The position numbers were made by a program, and so were the translations under genes. A DNA stretch of 18,624 nucleotides from CAXTTV01 sp964247295 (lineage in GTDB: Bacteria > Chloroflexota > Ktedonobacteria > Ktedonobacterales > Ktedonobacteraceae), in assembly GCA_964247295.1 (NCBI GenBank), contig CAXTTV010000092.1:1-18624 (forward strand). Direction: 5' to 3'. The notes beneath the pieces are model-generated. The model was not told the origin of the DNA. It searched no databases and worked only from the letters and a program-made list of their open reading frames with translations. Of the stretch, positions 1-6,618 are shown piece after piece. Positions within the stretch are counted from its first letter, which is position 1. Each line of letters begins with the position of its first letter.

Positions 1-635
1 CCCATATAGAGAATGTACTGCTCTTTCAACCCGTAGTGCTCCCGCATCCGCGAAAGGATTTGGGGATCACTCACTGGTCGATACTGGTCTCCCAATCCTA
101 AAGAGATCACGTGAATACGCTCCGCTGGAATTTGAAGCATCTCCATAATCTCCGATTTCGCGTGCTGTGATACCGTAATCACTGCATCCGCGCGTTGGGC
201 TGATTGGATCTGTAGCCCCATCAGCAGGTTTTTTGAGAGCCCCAGATGATACTCGTGGAGTTTAAAGGGGATAACATCGTGAATTGTCAGGACAGTAGGA
301 ACCGTAGGGGCGAAGAGTGGAGCAAGATAGGGAATGTGAAGAAGGTCCACCTCCGAACGACGGGCGGCCAAACTCAGCTTCTGCTCCCACACGAGTTTCT
401 CAATCCGCTTACTTTGGGTGAGAGGATCAGGTAGAGGCTCCAGACGGAGAGGATACTCCTGGAGCCATGGATGGGCCGAGAAAAGCGCGTTATAATCGGA
501 TCGCGGTGGCGGGGCCATCAAACTAAATGTATACTGATGCTCAACCTGACGAAAGGTCTCTAGAAGATGAAGCAGATATTGACCAATTCCGGTCGCGGGC
601 GTCTGGAAAAAAAAAGCATTTATACCGATCTTCAT
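1..635 (-). CDS. GT4-family glycosyltransferase, N-terminal part (cut by the window edge)
   Basis: Reading the minus strand from ATG at 635 gives an uninterrupted frame of about 211 codons that runs off the left edge, so the C-terminal nucleotide-sugar-binding half is missing. The start reads MKIGINAFFFQTPATGIGQY, with the Gly-rich N-terminal acceptor-side loop typical of GT-B enzymes. Further on are VLTIHDVIPF, ADAVITVSQHAKSEI and RIHVISLGLGDQYRP, hallmarks of the GT4 (glycosyl transferase group 1) N-terminal domain, and the last visible residues YILYMG lead into the usual GG-x-x-x-RKN region. The expected role is transfer of a sugar from a nucleotide donor onto a glycan or lipid in the cytoplasm; donor and acceptor cannot be told. 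A GAGG lies three to four bases before the ATG. Nine consecutive T residues in codons 7-9 encode Phe-Phe-Phe, a possible slippage site. Family assignment is confident. Confidence 0.9.
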   Translation of the reverse strand, partial: MKIGINAFFFQTPATGIGQYLLHLLETFRQVEHQYTFSLMAPPPRSDYNALFSAHPWLQEYPLRLEPLPDPLTQSKRIEKLVWEQKLSLAARRSEVDLLHIPYLAPLFAPTVPTVLTIHDVIPFKLHEYHLGLSKNLLMGLQIQSAQRADAVITVSQHAKSEIMEMLQIPAERIHVISLGLGDQYRPVSDPQILSRMREHYGLKEQYILYM

Positions 636-690
636 AAACCTCAGTACCTGAATAAAAAATTCTAATAGTCGCTAAAAAGAGTCTCTTCGC

Positions 691-719
691 AGTATAAGCT
701 GATCGGGTGAGAGTGTCAA
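691..719 (-). promoter_or_regulatory. Sigma-70-type promoter of the glycosyltransferase gene
   Basis: On the minus strand a consensus -35 box TTGACA (714-719) is separated by exactly 17 bp from TATACT (691-696), which matches the -10 consensus at five of six positions. Transcription would start near 684 and give a leader of about 50 nt before the ATG at 635. It is the best promoter match seen in the window. The MITE-like element at 738-891 ends 18 bp upstream of the -35 box. Confidence 0.8.
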
Positions 720-728
720 TTTTTACCG

Positions 729-900
729 ATTTATCGGCAGGGCTATTTCATTCTGGCAGGAAAGGGGGTCCAGGGGCAGAGCCTTATGGGGTGAGGCTGG
801 CAAACCTCTGGCGGGGCGTGGGGCGTGCCCCGCTCATTTCCCCTCTTTCTCGCCGCCGAAGGCGGCATAAGAAGAGAATGAAATAGCCCTGATTTATTGG
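729..900. mobile_element. MITE-like element (738-891) with terminal inverted repeats and flanking direct repeats
   Basis: Positions 738-754 (CAGGGCTATTTCATTCT) and 875-891 are perfect 17-bp inverted repeats bounding a 154-bp segment with no credible gene. The immediate flanks, ATTTATCGG (729-737) and ATTTATTGG (892-900), match at eight of nine bases, as an ageing 9-bp target-site duplication would. The interior is GC-rich and self-complementary (for example GCCGCC...GGCGGC near 853-866), whereas the flanks are AT-rich, which fits insertion. No transposase is present, so movement would need one supplied in trans; the parent family is unknown. The element accounts for about a third of the 636-1121 gap. 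The remainder, 901-1121, is very AT-rich and seems to hold only the leader and promoter of the next gene. Confidence 0.6.
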
Positions 901-1121
901 GGACTATGTGTATGAAAAAGACTATACTAGAAGTAGATCATATTCTAATCTTTTTCTCAACAAAAATTTATTCAATTCTGATCTAACTATACTATAAAAC
1001 AGGTATTTCGGTCTATGAATACCGGGACAATAATGTATAATCTTATTTACGTACAAAGAAATATATATATTTTTAGGTTTAAACAAAAAACAGGTACATT
1101 TAAGAAAGAATTGAGAAAGCT

Positions 1122-2210
1122 ATGCAAAACTCACAAGAGACGTGGCGCTCATTTCTTGGAAAAATTATTCAAGAAGCGCCCGAAAAACAGCGAATTGCTA
1201 CGGTTGTAGGTGTAAAAGACAGCACGGTTCAGCGTTGGGTTGATGGGAACTCACAGCCTCGCTTGCATAATCTTAAGCATCTCCTTTCCGCCTTGCCGGA
1301 GCATCGCGACCTATTAAAGACTTTGATGCAAAAAGAGTTTCCCAAAATTGCGACCGTGGAAGAGAATGATGCACCGCTCCAGATTCCACAGGCATTTTAT
1401 AACCAGGTCCTCAATGCTCATACTTTTACCGCCATCCCTTTGCAATTCTGGTCCATTACTAATCTTATCGCGCAGCAAGTATCTGGACAGCTTGATCCTA
1501 ATCGTGAGGGAATGCTTGTGATGCTAATGCGTTGTATGCCTCCACGCGGCAAAGAGGAAAAGATTCATAGCTTTAGAGGCTACTTTGCGTTAAACACTTT
1601 ACCTGGCCCAGCTAGTCCCTACTCAAACCAGTTGCCCTCCTTTTTTGGCCTGGAGTCTCTCGCCGGTACCGCCGCCAATGAAGGGCGTATCCTGGCGTTA
1701 AACGATTTGCAAGCTCACAGCAGCCAATTTCCCACCAATATCAGGAGCGGATTTGGGAGTATGCTAGCCTGCCCAATTACCCGGGATGACCATATCGCCG
1801 GTTGTCTGGTCCTGATTTCACCTCTTCCCGGATTTTTCTCATTGCCATCGCGGGTAGCGTTGGTCCAACAATACACCAATTTAATGACGTTGGCGTTTGA
1901 ATCACATGAATTTTATGGTCGCTCCAATCTTGAGCTTTACGAGATGCCGGCGTTTGATGAGCAGGCGGTGTATTTCAAAGACTTTAAAAAGCGTCAATTG
2001 CGAGAGATGTTGTTGGCAGCGATTGATGATAGATCTTTAACGCTTTTACAGGCAGAGGATATTGTGTGGCGGCAATTAGAAGAGGAGATATTAGATGCAG
2101 TTCTCCGTCCGTCTCCCACTGTTTCGAGCGAGATTGAGCAAACGGTCAATGACTATGCCGTCTCAGCCGCTTTTTCAGGGAAGGCCAAGTTTATAGATGC
2201 CTCCGAATAG
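1122..2210 (+). CDS. HTH and GAF domain-containing regulator
   Basis: The 362-residue product begins with a helix-turn-helix of XRE/Cro style, about residues 4-70: KQRIATVVGVKDSTVQRWVD places a recognition helix after a tight turn, followed by PRLHNLKHLLSAL. Residues of about 100-270 look like a GAF domain, with ARG/QLDPNREGMLVMLMRC early and SGFGSMLACPITRDDHIAGC, the usual GAF core strand pair, later. The last 80 residues are helical, charged and unassigned. A cytoplasmic one-component regulator is inferred, with the GAF part as sensor; ligand and target are unknown. ATG 1122 is the first start after an in-frame stop at 1101-1103. The Shine-Dalgarno is weak (GAGAAAG). An AT-rich stretch with TATACT/TATAAA at 988-998 is the only promoter-like signal and lacks a good -35. 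The gene is divergent from the glycosyltransferase. The GAF call is by pattern, not alignment. Confidence 0.8.
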   Translation: MQNSQETWRSFLGKIIQEAPEKQRIATVVGVKDSTVQRWVDGNSQPRLHNLKHLLSALPEHRDLLKTLMQKEFPKIATVEENDAPLQIPQAFYNQVLNAHTFTAIPLQFWSITNLIAQQVSGQLDPNREGMLVMLMRCMPPRGKEEKIHSFRGYFALNTLPGPASPYSNQLPSFFGLESLAGTAANEGRILALNDLQAHSSQFPTNIRSGFGSMLACPITRDDHIAGCLVLISPLPGFFSLPSRVALVQQYTNLMTLAFESHEFYGRSNLELYEMPAFDEQAVYFKDFKKRQLREMLLAAIDDRSLTLLQAEDIVWRQLEEEILDAVLRPSPTVSSEIEQTVNDYAVSAAFSGKAKFIDASE

Positions 2211-2242
2211 ACCTATAAAATAACGTTCCACTTTAAAGAACC

Positions 2243-2287
2243 GCCTGTTGTCTCTCATCATCATGAAAGATAGCAGGCTTTTCCTTT
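2243..2287 (+). terminator. Rho-independent terminator of the HTH-GAF gene
   Basis: GCCTGTTGTC (2243-2252) pairs with GATAGCAGGC (2269-2278) as a ten-pair stem with two G-U pairs. An inner TCAT/ATGA stem can extend it, and TTTTCCTTT follows. It lies 33 bp after the stop codon at 2210. Confidence 0.7.
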
Positions 2288-2437
2288 GAGTCAATGCAAC
2301 CAAAGTAGAAGCATTACAGAAAGGGCGCTTTCGGTGGTATTCTAGAGACTGGATCACGATCGTTGCACGACTTCGATTGTTTTCCCCTGGTAGATAGCAG
2401 AAATGTTGCAAGGGACTATTGTTTTGGAGAGCAGGAG

Positions 2438-3937
2438 ATGTACATGCAGAAGCAGCCACTGTTATCGGATTATGTAATGGCTCTAGATATTGGTACGTCG
2501 TCGATACGCGCACTGCTTTTTGATCGGGATGGAGAGGTAGTACCAGGACTCCTGGTACAACACACCTACGCTCTCACTGTGACCCATGAAGGAGAGGTTT
2601 CCGTTGATGCTGACCTGCTAGTCTCAGCAACCATCTCGTTGATTGACGAGGCGCTTCAGCAGGCAGGCGAGAAGGCCGGGCAGATCCGCGCGGTGGCGGT
2701 AGATACATTCTGGCATAGCCTGTTAGGGGTAGACGCTGATGCGAAACCTCTGACCGCTGTTTTGACCTGGGAAGATACCCGCGCGCGCGATGCAGTGCAC
2801 GAGTTGCGGCAGCGTTGGAATGAATACGAGATCCACAAGCGTACTGGCGCTCGAATGCATGCCAGCTACTGGCCCGCCAAACTATTCTGGTTACAGCAAT
2901 CTCAACCCGATCTTTTCAAACGGGCTGCCCACTGGTTCTCCTTCTCTGATTATCTTTATACTCGTCTGTTTGGTCGAACGCTTTCAAGCTTCTCAATGGC
3001 CTCGGGCACCGGCCTCCTACTCACCAACGACTTGAAGTGGGATCCGGAGTTGCTTCGCGATCTGGGAGTACGTGAGGATCAATTGCCGCCGCTCGCCAAA
3101 GATCACCAGTACCTGGAGGGCCTGATCCCCGAGTTCGCGCAACGCTGGCCTCAACTTCAGAACATTCCCTGGTTTCCCGCCATTGGCGATGGGGCCGCCG
3201 CCTGCGTTGGCTCCAATGCCGTCTCCCAGCAATACTGGTCCTTAACCATCGGCACCTCCAGTGCCATACGAGTGATCTTTGATCGTGGTGCGTTCGCGCC
3301 GCCCGACGCTCTCTGGCTGTATTTATTGGATAGCAAGCGTGCAGTTCTGGGGGGAGCTTTGAGTGAGGGTGGGAACCTGTTTAGCTGGCTGAATAGATTG
3401 CTAAAGATTCCGTCATTAGAAGAGACCGATGCTCTCATGGCACAGCGGCAGCCTGATGCTCATGGTCTGACCGTACTCCCGTTTCTATCGGGCGAGCGTA
3501 GTCCGGGCTGGCATTCGGAAGCGCGAGCGGTTTTCGCGGGTATGAGCTCAAAAAGCGAGCCAGAAGACCTTTTTCAGGCCGTAATGGAATCCCTGGCCTA
3601 TCAACTGGCGATCGTGTATCAAGAGATCTCTTCGGTTGTCGCTGTACAAAAGCAACCCAGTCTGCTGTGTAGCGGCGCGGCCCTGGGACATTCTCAATCA
3701 TTGCGCCACATTATCGCCGATACGCTGTCAGTACCACTGTACGCATCGAATGTGACCGAGGCCTCGGCTCGTGGGGCCGCCCTGATGGCCTTAGAGGGAT
3801 TGGGATTGCAGAGTACGCATGGGATTGAACCCTATCTTGCCGAGCCGGTACAACCTGATCAAGAGCGGGGTGCCATCTATCAGAGGGCATTACAGCGCCA
3901 GCAAAATCTTTACAAGCTTTTCCTCAAAGATCGTTAG
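2438..3937 (+). CDS. FGGY-family carbohydrate kinase, probably gluconokinase
   Basis: About 500 residues, the normal FGGY length. The first ATPase-fold phosphate loop is ALDIGTSSIRALLFD (about residues 15-29). The substrate-side segment VDTFWHSLLGVD is followed by ASYWPAKLFWL, and AIGDGAAACVG (about 249-259) with SLTIGTSSAIRVIF supplies the second phosphate motif. PFLSGERSPGW (about 348-358) and the adenosine motif CSGAALGHSQSLRHIIAD follow. The GERSPGW form is typical of gluconate kinases, so ATP-dependent formation of 6-phosphogluconate, feeding the pentose phosphate route, is the likely reaction; a different sugar acid or polyol cannot be excluded. A TTG 25 codons earlier lacks a ribosome site. 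ATG 2438 has GGAGA seven bases upstream and ATG 2444 has AGGAG six bases upstream, so the true start is one of these two. No clear terminator follows. Confidence 0.88.
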   Translation: MYMQKQPLLSDYVMALDIGTSSIRALLFDRDGEVVPGLLVQHTYALTVTHEGEVSVDADLLVSATISLIDEALQQAGEKAGQIRAVAVDTFWHSLLGVDADAKPLTAVLTWEDTRARDAVHELRQRWNEYEIHKRTGARMHASYWPAKLFWLQQSQPDLFKRAAHWFSFSDYLYTRLFGRTLSSFSMASGTGLLLTNDLKWDPELLRDLGVREDQLPPLAKDHQYLEGLIPEFAQRWPQLQNIPWFPAIGDGAAACVGSNAVSQQYWSLTIGTSSAIRVIFDRGAFAPPDALWLYLLDSKRAVLGGALSEGGNLFSWLNRLLKIPSLEETDALMAQRQPDAHGLTVLPFLSGERSPGWHSEARAVFAGMSSKSEPEDLFQAVMESLAYQLAIVYQEISSVVAVQKQPSLLCSGAALGHSQSLRHIIADTLSVPLYASNVTEASARGAALMALEGLGLQSTHGIEPYLAEPVQPDQERGAIYQRALQRQQNLYKLFLKDR

Positions 3938-4021
3938 TTGGATTTGAACAAACAGTTCTGGCTACGTTCTTATGAAGGAGAGGGGCGTCACAGATCCTAC
4001 AACAAATAAGAGTATATATTT

Positions 4022-4124
4022 TATAATAGACATATAGTTTCGGGATGTCGTTTCAGCTTTGTAAAAGGAGGCAGCTCCTGGTTCGCGCAGGTCTATGCCG
4101 TACCAGAAGCGCGGTTAAATAATT
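4022..4124 (+). promoter_or_regulatory. Promoter and leader of the kinase gene, with possible leader peptide
   Basis: A perfect TATAAT stands at 4022-4027 but without a recognisable -35. The strong Shine-Dalgarno AGGAGG (4066-4071) lies more than 50 bp before the kinase ATG and can fold into an AGGAG/CTCCT hairpin (4066-4079). No good ribosome site precedes ATG 4125. A seven-codon frame ATG CCG TAC CAG AAG CGC GGT TAA occupies 4095-4118 and ends six bases before the kinase start; a second frame opened by CTG 4078 ends at 4122. Translational coupling through a leader peptide would explain the missing site. This is inference. Confidence 0.35.
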
Positions 4125-6605
4125 ATGGCACAAGCAGGTAGCTCGATCACATGTAGGAATTGTGGGGCCACAAATGCCGCAGGAGAGCAATTTTGCACCA
4201 ACTGTGGTTTTGAGCTGACAGGTGCGCCTCCCTCATCTGGATCATTCCAGGCCTCCGGGCCTGTCGGAGGAACGGGCGGACGACGCATGACAGGTGCGTT
4301 AGGATCAGGGATTGAGGTTGGTGGACGATACAAGATTATCCGTCTCGTAGGAAAAGGTGGTTTTGGCGCGGTCTATGAGGCGAGCGATGAACGTTTTCAA
4401 TCGCGGCGGAAGGTCGCGATTAAAGAGATGAGTGATGGGGCGCTTTCGCCCAAAGAGCGGGCTCAGGCGATACAAGATTTTCGTCAGGAAGCGGACCTGC
4501 TCGTCTCATTGAACCATCCCAATCTTCCAAACGTCAGCGACTTTTTTGAAGAGGGCAACAAAGCGTATCTGGTAATGGAGTACATCGAGGGAAAATCGCT
4601 AGAAAAGATTCAAGATGAGCAGGCGGGACCATTGGACGAAAAGCTTGTAATGGACTGGGCGCTCCAGCTCTGTGATGTACTGGCCTATCTGCATTCACGC
4701 TCTCAACCGATTATTTTTCGCGATATGAAGCCCTCCAATGTGATGCTTACCAGCGATGACACTATAAAACTGATTGACTTTGGCATCGCGCGTATCTTTA
4801 AATCAAGTGCCTCAAAAGATACAACCTTGTTGGGATCACAGGGGTACGCACCGCTAGAACAGTATGGGCGGGGCCAGAGTGATGCCCGTTCAGATATCTA
4901 CGCATTAGGTGCGACTCTCTTTGATCTTCTAACCAAGACTTTACCGATGGATGCCCCATCCCGCCGCATTAACCCGTCACTTTTCGAGACGCCGAGAGAA
5001 ATTGTCCCATCCATATCTCCGAGCGTGGAGCGGATCGTGCTTAAGGCAATGGAGCAGGAGCCAAAGGATCGTTACCAGACGGCGGCAGAGATGTATCAAG
5101 ATATTCTGGCGAGTGGGAATACCGCTGGGCTGGCAACGCCGCGACATCTGAATACCGGGTCCCGACCTGCTTCGTCTGGAACGCCAGTTAAACCTGCGCC
5201 AACGCCTCGCAATCCGGTTCCGTCTCCACCACCTGGTGGTAATCGAGCTCCAGTTCAGCGGCAGCAACCAGCGCCTGTAAATCTGCGTGCCGCTTCCCAG
5301 GCCGCGCCCCCGCAGGTTCGGCCTGTTCCACCCTACCCTACCCCTACCCAACATCCTGGGCCAAACACAGTTTCGCGCCGCAATCTCTTAATTGGAGGAG
5401 TGGGGGTTGTGGGGGCGATCATCTTGGGCGGTGGCTTTCTGGTCTCGCAGCGTTCAACCAAAACTGGTCCTGGTAGTACCACTCAACCTACTGCGCCAGT
5501 GGGGGCAGGTGGTACCATCCAGCTTAATTTCCTGTTCAGTACAGAGAAAAAGGATTGGGTAAACGCTGCGATTACTACCTTTAATCAGAGCGGTCAGACC
5601 CTGGATGGTAAAACGATCCAGATTATGCCGGACTCCAGTGGGTCTGTGGATAGCTGGCAGAAAATTCTTAGTGGTAGCCAGAAGCCTACCATCTGGAGCC
5701 CGGCCAGTGATCTTGAATTGAGTCGTCTCAATAACGCATGGCAGCAGCAGCATAGTGGTAAAGAGGTTGTGCCAACTTCAGGTACTCTACTGCCACAATC
5801 GCTGGTCTCCAGTCCTTTGGTCTTTGCCATCTGGGCGGATCGAGCGGCGGTCTTCAAGAAAAAGTATCAGAAAGTTGACTGGCCGGGCCTGCACGAGGCC
5901 GTACTCTCTAAAAACGGTTGGGCGGATCTAGGGGGCTCACCGGATTGGAGTCTGGTGAAGTTCTGTCATACCCGGCCCGATACCTCAAACAGCGGCCTTT
6001 TAACCATCACTTTGATCGCGTATTCCTACTTTAAAAGCCTTAGAGGGTTAACTGTTGCTCAGGTTCAGGACCCAAAATTTTTAGCCTATCTCTCAGATTT
6101 TGAGGGCGCGGTACAGACTTTTGGACGCAGCAGTGGAACATTTCTAGAAAATGTAGTGATCCCCCAGGGGCCCGCAAGCTGCGATATTAGCACAACCTAT
6201 GAGAATTTGGTATTGCAAGATCAGCAGAAGGCCCAGGATCGGCAGAAACAGCAGCTTCAACTGTTTTATCCTGGTGAGAACATTCTCAGCAACCATCCTT
6301 TCGCCGTTTTACAGGGAGATTGGGTCTCGAACGAACAACAGCAAGCTGCTCTCAAATTTCGCGATTTTTTGTTAAGCGAAGGTCAGCAGCGGCAGGCGCT
6401 TACCTATGGGTTTCGTCCGGGTAACGCGAACGTGGCACTTGACGACTCCGTGAGAGGTAATCTGTTTAAGACAGTTGGCGCGCAATTAAATATCTCGCCG
6501 ACCATCTCACCTCAGGCCCAGGCCCCTTCAGGAAACGTTATCGAAGAATTATTAAAGCAATGGTCCCAGCGCTTCGGCACTGCCGCGACCTCGACAGCGG
6601 GCTAA
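4125..6605 (+). CDS. Membrane Ser/Thr protein kinase with zinc ribbon and solute-binding ectodomain
   Basis: The 826-residue product has four parts. Residues 10-27 form a zinc ribbon (C10-x2-C13, C24-x2-C27). Residues of about 69-325 form a Hanks-type kinase: G76-K-G-G-F-G-x-V loop, VAIK lysine K100, catalytic segment F198-R-D200-M-K202-P-S-N205, and D218-F-G. The usual His of HRD is Phe, but Asp, Lys and Asn are present, so activity is expected. A Pro/Gln-rich linker (about 330-415) leads to SRRNLLIGG and one hydrophobic segment (about 421-441). Residues of about 463-820 resemble an extracellular solute-binding domain (TIWSPASDLELS, SLVSSPLVFAIW, HTRPDTSNSGL, HPFAVLQGDWV, YGFRPGNANV). Ligand binding outside is inferred to control phosphorylation inside; substrates are unknown. 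The next gene starts 13 bp later and encodes a paralogous binding domain, so the two are probably co-transcribed. ATG 4125 is the only start after the in-frame stop at 4116. Confidence 0.9.
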   Translation: MAQAGSSITCRNCGATNAAGEQFCTNCGFELTGAPPSSGSFQASGPVGGTGGRRMTGALGSGIEVGGRYKIIRLVGKGGFGAVYEASDERFQSRRKVAIKEMSDGALSPKERAQAIQDFRQEADLLVSLNHPNLPNVSDFFEEGNKAYLVMEYIEGKSLEKIQDEQAGPLDEKLVMDWALQLCDVLAYLHSRSQPIIFRDMKPSNVMLTSDDTIKLIDFGIARIFKSSASKDTTLLGSQGYAPLEQYGRGQSDARSDIYALGATLFDLLTKTLPMDAPSRRINPSLFETPREIVPSISPSVERIVLKAMEQEPKDRYQTAAEMYQDILASGNTAGLATPRHLNTGSRPASSGTPVKPAPTPRNPVPSPPPGGNRAPVQRQQPAPVNLRAASQAAPPQVRPVPPYPTPTQHPGPNTVSRRNLLIGGVGVVGAIILGGGFLVSQRSTKTGPGSTTQPTAPVGAGGTIQLNFLFSTEKKDWVNAAITTFNQSGQTLDGKTIQIMPDSSGSVDSWQKILSGSQKPTIWSPASDLELSRLNNAWQQQHSGKEVVPTSGTLLPQSLVSSPLVFAIWADRAAVFKKKYQKVDWPGLHEAVLSKNGWADLGGSPDWSLVKFCHTRPDTSNSGLLTITLIAYSYFKSLRGLTVAQVQDPKFLAYLSDFEGAVQTFGRSSGTFLENVVIPQGPASCDISTTYENLVLQDQQKAQDRQKQQLQLFYPGENILSNHPFAVLQGDWVSNEQQQAALKFRDFLLSEGQQRQALTYGFRPGNANVALDDSVRGNLFKTVGAQLNISPTISPQAQAPSGNVIEELLKQWSQRFGTAATSTAG

Positions 6606-6618
6606 CACGAAAATAGAC

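Noticed and set aside
1015..1209. 64-codon plus-strand frame before the HTH-GAF gene
   Set aside because: AT-rich, Lys/Tyr/Ile-heavy product, overlaps the confident gene in another frame and has no ribosome site.
2363..2437. N-terminal extension of the sugar kinase from TTG 2363
   Set aside because: There is no ribosome site before the TTG, the extra residues are outside the FGGY fold, and two ATGs (2438, 2444) have well-placed Shine-Dalgarno sequences.
4977..5354. 125-codon minus-strand frame opposite the kinase linker
   Set aside because: Arg/Trp-rich product produced by reading the Pro-rich linker codons backwards; no coding features.
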